A stretch of 36,573 bases of DNA, taken from positions 1 to 36,573 of the forward strand of contig JANLHZ010000028.1 in the NCBI GenBank assembly GCA_024653775.1, given 5' to 3'. Positions 7,708 to 16,497 of this stretch are shown piece by piece. Origin of the DNA: Planctomycetota bacterium. Lineage in GTDB: Bacteria > Planctomycetota > UBA8742 > JACQVU01 > JANLHZ01. The position numbers and the translations under genes are program-made. The notes below the pieces were generated by a model. That model was not told the DNA's origin, ran no database searches, and worked only from the letters and a program-made list of their open reading frames with translations. The first letter of the stretch is position 1. Each line of letters starts with the position of its first letter.

Positions 7708-8646
7708 TCAGATGCGTTCGCCTCTTCGGAGCGCGATCAGCCGGCGGATGACGGACGCGATACTTTCGCCCACGCGGACGGAGAGGAAGTCGACGCCTAT
7801 GCCGAAGCACTCGCGCGCGAGCATCTGGTTATGCTCCTCTAGCAGCGCGCGGTAGCGTTTCGCGATGCCCGCGGTATCGACGCTCAGTTTGCCGTCCGCT
7901 TCAAGCCCGGTGAAGTTAGTCAGGTCCTTGTACGGAAATTCCGTTTCTTCCTTCGTCAGAACCTGGATCAGCACGCACTCGTGGTTCTCGCGCACGGTTC
8001 GAAGGGATTTCGCGATCTTCTCCGGCTCGTCCACTGCGTCGCTGACGACTATCACGAGTCCCTTGCCCTTCATCGTTCGTGCGCTGTTCTCTGCAATTTC
8101 AAACACGCGCGTCTCGCCTTCGGGAGTCACCGCGTCGAGCGCCTGGCAGGTCTGGATGAGCTGGTTCTTGCTGCCAGAGAGCGCGGTCGCCTTCTGGACC
8201 TTCGCGCCCGCGATCACGCAGCCCGCGCTGTCGTGGGCGCCGAGGACTACGCTCATCATCCCCGCGACAAGCCCCGCGGCGTAGCGGAATTTCGAAACGC
8301 TTTTAAGCGCGTTCGCGTCAGCCTTTCGCGCGCGGAGTTCTTCCTCGCTGACTTTCGTGCTCATCTTCATCGAGCCGGACGCGTCCACGACGAACATAAC
8401 GCGCAGAGTCGTTTCCTCCTCGTATTCGCGGATGAAGAATTTGTCCGTTCGCGCGTATACCTTCCAGTCGAGCCTGCGGATGTCGTCGCCCGGAATGTAC
8501 TCTCGGTGCTCCGCGAACTCCGTGCTCGAACCCTTGTGGCGAGACTTGTGCGCGCCCGAGAGGAAGCCTTCCACGGCGTTCCGCGCCGCGATCTCGAGCC
8601 GCGAGACGCTCTGGAAAATATCAGGATCGAATGAGGTTGTGATCAT
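7708..8646 (-). CDS. DUF58 (VWA-like) protein
   Basis: The 312-residue cytosolic protein has the DUF58 hallmark EHREYIPGDDIRRLDWKVYA followed by RTDKFFIREYEEET and a von Willebrand A-like strand with the MIDAS sequence VVDASGSM. The second half carries the VIVVSDAVDEPEKI strand and DFLSVRVGES near the end. In other bacteria DUF58 proteins act with MoxR AAA+ ATPases and membrane VWA proteins in Bat-type loci. Here it is the last gene of a minus-strand block with a DUF4175-like protein. No MoxR is present. Start: the frame stays open 39 codons upstream, but that part is only the translation of a palindromic repeat (8652-8735), so ATG at 8644-8646 is used. No Shine-Dalgarno is visible. Confidence 0.92.
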   Translation of the reverse strand: MITTSFDPDIFQSVSRLEIAARNAVEGFLSGAHKSRHKGSSTEFAEHREYIPGDDIRRLDWKVYARTDKFFIREYEEETTLRVMFVVDASGSMKMSTKVSEEELRARKADANALKSVSKFRYAAGLVAGMMSVVLGAHDSAGCVIAGAKVQKATALSGSKNQLIQTCQALDAVTPEGETRVFEIAENSARTMKGKGLVIVVSDAVDEPEKIAKSLRTVRENHECVLIQVLTKEETEFPYKDLTNFTGLEADGKLSVDTAGIAKRYRALLEEHNQMLARECFGIGVDFLSVRVGESIASVIRRLIALRRGERI

Positions 8647-8651
8647 AATTT

Positions 8652-8735
8652 GTAGCACGGACGTCTCGCCCGTGGATTTTCGGGACCGCGGATGTCCTCG
8701 TCCGCATCGATTCACGGGCGAGACGCCCGTGCCAC
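8652..8735. repeat. HGRDARAT-type palindromic repeat, copy 1
   Basis: GTAGCACGGACGTCTCGCCC at the left and ACGGGCGAGACGCCCGTGCCAC at the right are inverted arms. The middle CGGATGTCCTCGTCCGC is a further small palindrome. Translated, the arms give GTGVSPV and HGRDARAT. It lies in the 146-bp gap upstream of the DUF58 start. Confidence 0.8.
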
Positions 8736-8792
8736 TTTTCATTGCAGCGCTCGCGCACTGCACTCCAAAGGGCGCATGCAGTGCGCCCCTAT

Positions 8793-11700
8793 TCAGTTTC
8801 CTCCGTTCTGCCGCGCGCGCTCTCTCTCCCGTCGCTGCTCTTCTGTCTCGTTCGAGTCTTCCTCCTGCGCGAGCTGGCGGAAATACTCTTCGGAAAGATC
8901 GCGGTAGCGCTCCGGGAAGTCGGCGTCCTGCGTCGCCTCGAAGGCGCTGTCTTGCAGTTCCCGCGGGAGCGACGCGAAAGGATTCTCTTCCTGTGGAGCT
9001 TCGGTCTGCGGCTCGTCGAAGAACCCATCCGGCAGCACTCCCTCCCTGGCTTGCGCGTCGACGTTGTCGAGGTTCTGGTTTATCTGGTCCTGAAGCTGCT
9101 GGAGCGTGCCGTTTTCCTCAAGCTGACGCTGCACCTCGTCTAGAAGTTGCCGGCGATCGCCCTGTGTCCAGCGGTCGGCCTGCATCTGCGCGAACTCCTC
9201 GAGTCGCTGCATATCCTCCTGCGTCATCTGCGAACGCCACTGCTCGTACGCCTGCTGCGCGCGCTGAATGTCCTCGGGCGAAAGCTGCTGTCCGTCGATC
9301 TTCGCGAGTTCCTCCTGAATCCTCTGCGTCATCTCCTCCGGAGTCATTTGACTCTGGTACTGCTGTTCGAACGCGCGCAGCATCGCGTCCATCTGCTCCG
9401 GCGTGAGATTCGGAATGTCCGTCGGCACGTTGTATTGCTGGAGCAGGTTCTCCTGATTCTGCATCACCTGCCGCTCAAGCGCGCTCCTGACATCGGGAGA
9501 AAGCTGACGATCGATCCGCTCCTGCAGCGAACGACGGTCGGCTTCCGACATCTGGCTATCGAACTGCTCGCGAAGCTGCGCGTACTCCTCCTGCGACATC
9601 TGCGATTCGAGTCGCTGCTGAAGCTGCGCGCGGGACTCCGGGTCGATCACCTCGCCGCGCTCGAGCCGCTCGCGGGCCTCTGCCTGCTGCTCCGGGGTCA
9701 TCTGATTCTGCAATTGCGATTCGATCTGCTGGCGCTGCTCCGCGGACATCTGATTCGCGAGCGTATCCGAAAGCTGCTGGATCTGCTCCGGAGACAGCGG
9801 CGGGTTTTCCATCAGCCGCTGGATCGCTTCCTGCTGCTCCGGGCTAAGCTGCGGACTCTGCTGCGCGTCTTGAAGCGTCTGCCGATCCTGCTGAGAAAGC
9901 TGCTGCTGCGGGTTTTGCTGCATTTCCATCAGACGCTGGAGCGCCTGCACCTGCTCGTCCGAAAGCTGCTCCGGAAGCTGCTGGCGGATAGCATCGAGCA
10001 TCTCCGGCGAAATCTGATCCGCGAGTTGCTGCTGAAGCTGCGCCTGCTGGTCCTGCGGGAGCTGGTTCTGCATCTGCTGCTCGAGCTGCTGCATTTCCTG
10101 CTGGTTGATCTGATCCTGCGGAACCTGCGACTGCTCGAGCGCGTCGACGATCTGATTCCAGTCCGCGTTCCCGATGGCGCCCGCGATCCCCGCGGCGAGG
10201 CGCGCCTTCTCTTCGTCCGAAAGCGAGTTGGCGTTCTCGAGCAGGCGGTTCATGATGTCGTTCGCCTGATCGGGGGACATCTGGTTCTGAAGCTGCTCCT
10301 GAAGCTGATCTCGCACCGTCTGATCCTGCGGCTGGTTCTGCCCGTTCGCCTCGGGATTGTTCGCCGCCTGCGGATCCTGCGCATTCCGCTGATCCTGCGC
10401 GGGCTGGTTCATCTCCATTTGACGCTGGATGAGATCCTGAATGCCACGGACGTCCTCCTGCGAAAGATTCTCGAGTCCCGTCGAAAGCGCGTCCGCGAGC
10501 GCCTGCGTCGTCTCCGGCGTGAGCTGGTTCATAAGCTGCTCCTGCAATGCGGCGCGGGTCTCGTCGCTAAGCTGCTGCGGCATTACGTCGCGAAGGCGCT
10601 GCATCGTCTCCGCATCGGTCTGATTCTGCAGACGATCGAGCAACTCGCTTTGCTGCTGCTGATCGAGGCGACCGTTCAGAGCGTCGATTGTGCGCTGGAG
10701 GTCTTCGGGGTTAATCTGGTCCTTCAGCGATTCGATTAGCGCATGCCGGTCCTGCTCGGTCAACTGGTTCCCAAGCTGATCCACGATCTGCGCGCGCTGC
10801 TCGTCGGTAAGCTGCTGGCCTACGAGGTCCTGCAGCGCCTCCTGATTCAGCCGGGGGGCGTTTTCGAGCGCCTGCGCAAGCGAATCGCGCATTGCCTGCG
10901 CCTCTTCGGGAGTAAGCTGGCTGGCGAGTTGATCGCGGATGCGCTGCGCCTCCTCCGGTGAAAGCTGCCCGGCGAGTTGGTCCCGAAGTCGCTGCGCTTC
11001 CTCCGGAGGAAGCTGATTCTGAAGCTGCTGAATAAGCTGCTCCCTTTGCTCCGGAGTCATCGCGCTGGCGAGGCGATCCGCTAGCGCCGCGCGCTCTTCC
11101 TGCGTCATCTGGTTCTGCAGGGTCTGCCGCATACGCTCGACCTCTTCCGCGGAAAGCTGGTCTGCGAGCATCTCGCGCAGGCGAACGATCTCCTCCGGAC
11201 TCGCCTGATTTCGAAGCTCCTGCCGGAGAAGGTCGCGCTGCTCGTCCGTGAGGTTGTTCCCGAGCACTTCCGCGAGGGATTGAATATCGTCCGGCGACAT
11301 CTGTCGCTCGAGCATCTGCTGGATCTCCGCTAGACGCTGAGGCGTGGTGCCCCCGTCGACCTCCTGCTGGATCGCGTCGAGTTCGTCCGGGCGAAGCTGC
11401 ATGCGAAGAAGCTCGTCGATGCTCTCCGCCGCGGTTTCCCGGCTGCGGGTGTCGATTTCGTCGATGAGGCGCTGGCGCTCTTCGCCCTGCGCACGGGAGA
11501 GGCGGTCGAGCCACGCCTCGCGCTGCTCCGGACCGAAAAACGGCCCGAGGTTTTCGATGATGCCTTCGAGTTCCTGCTGCGACTGCGCGCCTTCAAGCTG
11601 ACTGCGCAGGTTGTCGAGCAAAAGGAAATCCCGCGGGCTGAACTGCGTCGGGTCGATGTCCACCTGAGGCGGCGCGGTGTTCGTGTAACGCTCGTCCCAG

Positions 11701-11963
11701 TACTCCGGATTCGCAAGCTCCTCGAGGCCGCGGTCTATGCGCGACTCCCGTCCTGGAGCCGATTCCTCTGGTTGCGGTCCACGCGCGCGATTCCACATAT
11801 CCTCCTGCGCCTGACGAAGCCACCTTCGAAGCCTTCGAACCTGCGTCTGGAAGTCGCCTTCGCCCTGCTGCGCTTCGCCTCCCGGCGCCGCGGCGGGTTC
11901 CTCCGCGCGGATTTCCGCTGCGAAAATCGAAAGCGCGATGAGCGTGATTATCGTGTGTTTCAT
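8793..11963 (-). CDS. Periplasmic Gln-rich protein made of a 16-residue repeat, with DUF4175-associated C-terminus
   Basis: The 1056-residue protein has an N-terminal signal peptide (MKHTIITLIALSIFAAEIRA, cleavage before EE). After an N-terminal region of about 160 residues comes a long run of units of the form Q[LM]-[ST]-x-[ED]-[EQ]-x3-[LI]-x3-[LM]-x2, for example QLSPEEAQRIRDQLAS and QMTPEQREQ-type variants. I count roughly 35-40 by eye, most exactly 16 residues apart, in two blocks split by an Asn/Gln-rich spacer near 525-555. Each unit looks like a short helix capped by S/T-P-E-E. The C-terminus (FPERYRDLSEEYFRQLAQEE) resembles the ending of DUF4175-linked proteins. ACGAGGCAAA gives a ribosome site. 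The gene sits 41 bp after the coiled-coil gene and before DUF58. I infer an elongated periplasmic scaffold; function is unknown. Confidence 0.88.
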   Translation of the reverse strand: MKHTIITLIALSIFAAEIRAEEPAAAPGGEAQQGEGDFQTQVRRLRRWLRQAQEDMWNRARGPQPEESAPGRESRIDRGLEELANPEYWDERYTNTAPPQVDIDPTQFSPRDFLLLDNLRSQLEGAQSQQELEGIIENLGPFFGPEQREAWLDRLSRAQGEERQRLIDEIDTRSRETAAESIDELLRMQLRPDELDAIQQEVDGGTTPQRLAEIQQMLERQMSPDDIQSLAEVLGNNLTDEQRDLLRQELRNQASPEEIVRLREMLADQLSAEEVERMRQTLQNQMTQEERAALADRLASAMTPEQREQLIQQLQNQLPPEEAQRLRDQLAGQLSPEEAQRIRDQLASQLTPEEAQAMRDSLAQALENAPRLNQEALQDLVGQQLTDEQRAQIVDQLGNQLTEQDRHALIESLKDQINPEDLQRTIDALNGRLDQQQQSELLDRLQNQTDAETMQRLRDVMPQQLSDETRAALQEQLMNQLTPETTQALADALSTGLENLSQEDVRGIQDLIQRQMEMNQPAQDQRNAQDPQAANNPEANGQNQPQDQTVRDQLQEQLQNQMSPDQANDIMNRLLENANSLSDEEKARLAAGIAGAIGNADWNQIVDALEQSQVPQDQINQQEMQQLEQQMQNQLPQDQQAQLQQQLADQISPEMLDAIRQQLPEQLSDEQVQALQRLMEMQQNPQQQLSQQDRQTLQDAQQSPQLSPEQQEAIQRLMENPPLSPEQIQQLSDTLANQMSAEQRQQIESQLQNQMTPEQQAEARERLERGEVIDPESRAQLQQRLESQMSQEEYAQLREQFDSQMSEADRRSLQERIDRQLSPDVRSALERQVMQNQENLLQQYNVPTDIPNLTPEQMDAMLRAFEQQYQSQMTPEEMTQRIQEELAKIDGQQLSPEDIQRAQQAYEQWRSQMTQEDMQRLEEFAQMQADRWTQGDRRQLLDEVQRQLEENGTLQQLQDQINQNLDNVDAQAREGVLPDGFFDEPQTEAPQEENPFASLPRELQDSAFEATQDADFPERYRDLSEEYFRQLAQEEDSNETEEQRRERERARQNGGN

Positions 11964-12004
11964 TTTTGCCTCGTTTCAATTACTCACTCCAGGAGAGGGA
12001 AATT

Positions 12005-13750
12005 TCATTCCTCTTCCTGCATTCTCGTCGCCAGAACTTCGTTTAGCGTATCTATGATTATCTGCTCCTCCTCGCGGAGCGTGAGCAGCACGTCGTCCAT
12101 GTGCACGATAACCGGAGCGTTCGGATTAGTCGACGCCATTTCTTCGCGGAGTTTGTCCATCCCGCCTTTGTGTTCCCGGAACCCGCTTCGCCAGTGAAGC
12201 ACCATCGAAAGCTCTATCCACGGCGGGACGAAGCCGGAGTCGATTCCCCACGTGTATTCGAGATAGAACCACGAGCCGGGGAAGTTCACGTATGCGTCCG
12301 GAGATTCCCGCACCGCTATCAGGGTATACTCGCACTCGCGCTTCCAGCGGCTGAACCCGTGGATTGCCGCGTCGAGCTTGTTCGCGGCGCTTTCGACCAG
12401 CAGCAGCGCGACGATCTTCTGCGACGAGAACGAATAGCGGAACGCCTGACGGAGATCATCCTGCGAAAGATCTAGCAGGGTCTTCAGAACCTTGCCCGCG
12501 CTATCGCCGCGCGCGAGAAGGTAATCCATAATCTCGCCCGCGATGTCGTAGAGCAGCACCGCGTCCTGACCCTGCGCCTCCATGAAAGCGACCAGCCGCG
12601 AGAGCCAGTCCGCGAAGATGGCGAGGGACGTCTCGATCCATTCACGCGCCGCGGTGAGACGAACCGTGATAAGCTGCTCGCCCGCGTTCCCGGCGCGGCC
12701 CTGAATCGTATCCCGCGTGCTCTGCAGGCTGTCCCAGGTATTTATGACGCCCTCTTCATTCACGGTGCGCACGCTCTCCGCGAAGGACTCGCTCATCTGC
12801 GTGAGACGCTGGTTCTCCTCCGCGTTTTCGTACTGACGGACGAATGGCATTATCTCCCCGAGCTGGCTCTGATCCTCCGCAAGCTCCCCCCGAAGCTGAT
12901 TCTGGTACTGCTGTCCGTTCTGAGTGAAGTTCTGCGAGACGCGGTTCGAAAGCGCCTGCATATACTCGTCCCGTCGCTGCTGGAGCGTTTCGAAACTCTG
13001 CCTCGCTGCGTCCTGATTTCCAGACGCCATCGACTCCGCCATCTGACGGTACGCCTCCGCGACGCGCTGCGCCTCGTTCGTGCCCGAGTTCTCGTAAAGC
13101 GGCGCGAGTCTCTCCGCCGCCTCCTGGTATCGCTGCATCTGCCGCTCGCTTAGGGACTCCGGACTCTGGAGGTCGCTCTGCAAGCGATCCATGAAGTTCC
13201 TGTCCTGACGAAGCAGGCTAAGGGCATCCTGCGAGGTCTGGTCGGAGGCTTCCTGAAGCATCTCGTCCAGCTTTCCGATCCGCGCGTCCAGATTGCTTTC
13301 GATGTGCCGTAGCTCCCGATACCACTCCGAAGGCAGTTCCGCGGGCGCAGGCACCGGAGGCGTGCCCTCCAGAATCTCCGTTAGTTCCGAGAGCGCGGAT
13401 TCGATTCGATCATGCTGCTCGCGCACCTCGAAGAGCTTCTCCTGGCGCAGCGATTCGCTCGCGGTTTCGATCATCTCCGCAAGCGGCGTCCTCCGGAGAA
13501 GCGAAAGCGCAGCGCTGATCCGGCCCTCCTGCTCGAGCCGATTTTCGGATTCGGACTCGCGGAGTTCCGCCTGCACTTCGTGAAGCCTCCGCATTATGTC
13601 GCCCACTTCCTCCGCGAGCTGATCGTGCCTCGAACGAAGGCGCTCGATCTGAGTCTCGCGGGTGTCCTCTGCAAAGACGATCGCCGGGAATAGCGCAAGA
13701 AGAAGCGCGGCGAACATCCACGAATTTCCCCGAACGGCTTTCGGGCGCAC
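12005..13750 (-). CDS. Periplasmic coiled-coil protein of the DUF4175-like locus
   Basis: The 581-residue protein has a signal peptide (n-region MRPKAVRGNSW, hydrophobic FAALLLALFPAIVFA, cleavage before EDTRE). Nearly the entire mature chain is predicted helical: a heptad-rich segment about 30-190 (IERLRSRHDQLAEEVGDIMR), then Gln/Glu-rich helices, then a more globular last 170 residues with aromatic patches (FPGSWFYLEYTWGIDSG). No family is recognised. Its position between the DUF4175-like protein and the 16-residue-repeat protein suggests a partner of both in the periplasm. The start is GTG at 13748-13750 with AGGG upstream; an ATG at 13717 would remove the positively charged n-region and is less likely. 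The gap to the upstream gene is filled with a heptamer repeat. Confidence 0.85.
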   Translation of the reverse strand: MRPKAVRGNSWMFAALLLALFPAIVFAEDTRETQIERLRSRHDQLAEEVGDIMRRLHEVQAELRESESENRLEQEGRISAALSLLRRTPLAEMIETASESLRQEKLFEVREQHDRIESALSELTEILEGTPPVPAPAELPSEWYRELRHIESNLDARIGKLDEMLQEASDQTSQDALSLLRQDRNFMDRLQSDLQSPESLSERQMQRYQEAAERLAPLYENSGTNEAQRVAEAYRQMAESMASGNQDAARQSFETLQQRRDEYMQALSNRVSQNFTQNGQQYQNQLRGELAEDQSQLGEIMPFVRQYENAEENQRLTQMSESFAESVRTVNEEGVINTWDSLQSTRDTIQGRAGNAGEQLITVRLTAAREWIETSLAIFADWLSRLVAFMEAQGQDAVLLYDIAGEIMDYLLARGDSAGKVLKTLLDLSQDDLRQAFRYSFSSQKIVALLLVESAANKLDAAIHGFSRWKRECEYTLIAVRESPDAYVNFPGSWFYLEYTWGIDSGFVPPWIELSMVLHWRSGFREHKGGMDKLREEMASTNPNAPVIVHMDDVLLTLREEEQIIIDTLNEVLATRMQEEE

Positions 13751-13771
13751 TCGCCCTGCCGCTGCGTTTTC

Positions 13772-13799
13772 ATTCGTAATTCGTAATTCGTAATTCGTA
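13772..13799. repeat. Heptamer tandem array (ATTCGTA x4)
   Basis: Four perfect copies of ATTCGTA fill most of the 52-bp gap between the stop of the DUF4175-like gene (13803-13805) and the start of the next gene (13750). Confidence 0.8.
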
Positions 13800-13802
13800 A
13801 TT

Positions 13803-16418
13803 TCAGTCCCCTCCCGAAAGCGATTCTCCCTGAAGTTCTTCCTCGAGCAGCCTCTGCAGATCGTCGCTGATGGAATCCTGAAGCGTCCGGAGCCTCCTCG
13901 CGCGTCCGCGGAGGAGTTCGTAACTCTCGAACGCCTGAAGCTGGGCCTGCATTGCGCGAAACACGGTTTCGATCTTCTTCGTAAGCTTTTGCGCGTGTTC
14001 GAGAGTCCTGAAGAATCCCGTGCCCTGAGTTTCCGCCGGGTGAAGATACCACTCCTTGAAGAGCGAAAGCGTCACGTTCGAAAGCCCGACCTGCTCGACG
14101 CCCGCACGCCAGATCACTTCGCGAAGAACGTCCGTCGGCAGTTCCCGCGGGTCGACCAGCCTCTCTGGAACGAACAGTCTCCGCCAGTCCTTTTTCGCCA
14201 CAAGATTTATGAATCTGTTCACGACCCCGTCCGAAAGCGCGTTCTGTCGATCTTCCTCCTCCCTGCCAGTGTAATCCTTCGCGGGAATCAGGATTCTTCG
14301 CGCCTCGGCTTCGAGGTCCGCCGCTTCCCGCGTGTCGCCTCGGAAGAGAAGGGTCCGCGCGAGCACGTTCAGCGCGATAAGGCTCTTTTCGTGGGACGGG
14401 CCGAGAATCGATCCTTCGCTGCGGTTTACGACCATCGAACGGTAAACGCGATCCGTGCGGTCCTCGAAGGTTCCGAGCAGACGGTTCAGCGCCTCCTGCT
14501 CACGCACAAGCGCAAGGAGAACGTCCCTCGTCGGCGTGACCCGCGCGGACTCGTCGGAGAACGAATCGAGCGTCTTCTCGATCTCCGCGAGCGCCGCCTT
14601 CGCGCGGCGAAGCGAGTCCCGCGCTTCGAGGACGATCTCGCGGTGCCTGCGTTCAAGCTCGACGTTCGAAACCACCATTATCTGGAGCGCTTCGCTTTCC
14701 CCAAACCTCATCTCCGCGGGAGGATGGGAATCCGTCGCGCGCAGAACGAGCACGCTCGATGCGAGTCCTTCGAAGTCGGCAAGGAAGTGCGATTCGAACG
14801 ACTCTGAACGGTGCTCGTAATCCTGGAGCGGAAGCACCCGGCTGATTTCGCCTGCTTCCGCGTCAGTCAGATACGCGAAGGCCCCGGTAACGAGAATATC
14901 GTCGCTGGCGATGGCTGTGAGCGGAAGTCTTGGAACCGTCAGCGCGAGCACGTTCGACGTCCCGCCAGCGAGCGGAAGCAGCGAAGTCGTCAGGCTGACT
15001 TCCGGTGGACGGTCCGGATACGCGGAGACGTTCAGCCGAAGCGGCGGCGACACGCTGATCCCGGTGGTCGCGGTGAACGCGATCTTCAGGTTTCCTTCCG
15101 CGCGGACGTCCGTCAGCGCAACTTCGAAAACGAACTCGCTTTCCCTTTGCAGCGTTACTCCCTCGAATTTCGAGCCGTCGCGGTGCCTCAGTTCCGCGGA
15201 CAGCCGCGAGCCGAGTTTCTGGTCGGAGGTGATTTTTATCGTGGTGACGCCGCCAGGCACGAACGCGGCCTCGGAGCCGTGTCCTTCGAACTCGCGCGTC
15301 GCGACTTTCCATGATTCCGGAAACGCGACGGTGGTTTCGACCTTGCGCACCCTCGGCGCGCTAACGAGGCGGATGTCGAACCATTCGCTGAACGCGTCGA
15401 GCGCGCGGACGCGGAGTTTCGAAACCCCGCTTGCTGGCGGAAGGGTCCACGAGAATCTGAGGCCATCGTCCGCGCGGGGTTCGCGGAGCATCCGAACGGA
15501 GGTCACGCCTTCTATCGCGGTGTCGAATTCGACGAACGCGTCTTCGGGCATGACCTCGCTTTCATCTGGAACGAACGCCTCGAAAGTGAGCGCGGAATCG
15601 CTTGCGAGGACGATGCTGCGCTTCTCTGCGTCGATGCTCGCGTTCGCGGGACTTCCGTCTGGAAGAGCATCGCGCGCGCGCGCGATGAGCGTCACCCGCG
15701 TCGGCCACGCTACGTCGGAAACGAGCCGCTGGAAAAAGACCGAGGTGGTCTCGTCGTCGAACGCTGCGAAAGTCGTGATCGTGAAAATCAGCGTAATTGC
15801 AAAAGGAAGCAAGGCGAGTCCGACGGCTTTCCGGTTGACGAAACTTCGAGCGGAGTCTTTTTCGAGGGCGGAATCGACCTTCGACAGAACTTCCGAGAGC
15901 GCGCACTTCCTGCGGTCCGCGAACGCGGTTGTCGAAAGCGCGGCCTTGAGCGTTTCCGGCATCGTGGCACGGGCATCTTGCCCGTGAATGCTCGTTTGCT
16001 CGTGAACGTCCACGGGCGGGACGCCCGTGCCACCCGCAAGATCGTGCAGCACGTAGAGGTGCGATTTCAGCTCCGGCCTGCGGGTCGCGAGCCACGAAAG
16101 GGCCTGGCTTTTGACAAAAACCCGCGCGATTTCGCGGTAGACGAACAGATAGAAAACGTACCCGAGTCCTCCGAGCGCTGAGAGAAAGACCGTCACGCGC
16201 ATCGAAAACGGAAGTTGCTCGCCCCAGAATCTGTAGCTGAAAACGTCGGCGTAGAATCCGAACAGAAACGCGCCATAAAGAACCGCGAGAAAGATCGCGA
16301 TTCCCCGCGCGATAAGGATGCCGCGGACCAATTTGTGAAGCGACGAAACCCGCGACTCGATCCGGGCGAGACCCTGATTGCTTTTGAAGTCGAATTCGTT
16401 ATTTTTGATTTCAACCAC
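13803..16418 (-). CDS. DUF4175-like membrane protein
   Basis: The 871-residue protein has three N-terminal membrane helices (about 33-57, 72-97 and 199-220) and a large domain outside the membrane with beta-rich segments (about 240-560) followed by helices (about 600-871). The plan of paired N-terminal helices, a third helix after a soluble loop, a long periplasmic part and a helical C-terminus matches DUF4175-type proteins, which occur with DUF58 genes. Residues about 129-152 (GTGVPPV...HGQDARAT) are the in-frame translation of a palindromic repeat in the loop between helices 2 and 3. The start is GTG at 16416-16418 without a clear ribosome site. It is the second gene after the propeller gene in the minus-strand block; I infer that it anchors the complex in the inner membrane. 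Confidence 0.82.
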   Translation of the reverse strand: MVEIKNNEFDFKSNQGLARIESRVSSLHKLVRGILIARGIAIFLAVLYGAFLFGFYADVFSYRFWGEQLPFSMRVTVFLSALGGLGYVFYLFVYREIARVFVKSQALSWLATRRPELKSHLYVLHDLAGGTGVPPVDVHEQTSIHGQDARATMPETLKAALSTTAFADRRKCALSEVLSKVDSALEKDSARSFVNRKAVGLALLPFAITLIFTITTFAAFDDETTSVFFQRLVSDVAWPTRVTLIARARDALPDGSPANASIDAEKRSIVLASDSALTFEAFVPDESEVMPEDAFVEFDTAIEGVTSVRMLREPRADDGLRFSWTLPPASGVSKLRVRALDAFSEWFDIRLVSAPRVRKVETTVAFPESWKVATREFEGHGSEAAFVPGGVTTIKITSDQKLGSRLSAELRHRDGSKFEGVTLQRESEFVFEVALTDVRAEGNLKIAFTATTGISVSPPLRLNVSAYPDRPPEVSLTTSLLPLAGGTSNVLALTVPRLPLTAIASDDILVTGAFAYLTDAEAGEISRVLPLQDYEHRSESFESHFLADFEGLASSVLVLRATDSHPPAEMRFGESEALQIMVVSNVELERRHREIVLEARDSLRRAKAALAEIEKTLDSFSDESARVTPTRDVLLALVREQEALNRLLGTFEDRTDRVYRSMVVNRSEGSILGPSHEKSLIALNVLARTLLFRGDTREAADLEAEARRILIPAKDYTGREEEDRQNALSDGVVNRFINLVAKKDWRRLFVPERLVDPRELPTDVLREVIWRAGVEQVGLSNVTLSLFKEWYLHPAETQGTGFFRTLEHAQKLTKKIETVFRAMQAQLQAFESYELLRGRARRLRTLQDSISDDLQRLLEEELQGESLSGGD
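15964..16033. repeat. HGRDARAT-type palindromic repeat inside a coding sequence
   Basis: GTGGCACGGGCATCTTGCCC opens and CGGGACGCCCGTGCCAC closes an inverted repeat of about 70 bp, the same family as at 8652, 24694 and 32384. Here it lies entirely within the DUF4175-like gene and keeps the frame, adding about 24 residues to the loop between membrane helices 2 and 3. Confidence 0.85.
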
Positions 16419-16462
16419 GCTGGTTCTTTTCGTCTTCCGGAGGAAGAAGGAAACTCACTCCT

Positions 16463-16497
16463 CAATTCTCAACTCTTAATTCTTAATTCTTAACTAT
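16463..16497. repeat. Heptamer tandem array (TAATTCT type)
   Basis: Five 7-bp units (CAATTCT, CAACTCT, TAATTCT, TAATTCT, TAACTAT) run directly into the stop codon of the propeller gene (16494-16496). Confidence 0.7.

Noticed and set aside
8647-8763. N-terminal extension of the DUF58 protein
   Set aside because: It is the translation of the palindromic repeat, giving GTGVSPV and similar junk.
9147-10739. 530-codon plus-strand frame opposite the 16-residue-repeat gene
   Set aside because: It is Leu/Arg-rich because it is the complement of Gln/Glu/Leu repeats; the minus-strand frame has a signal peptide and an ordered repeat.
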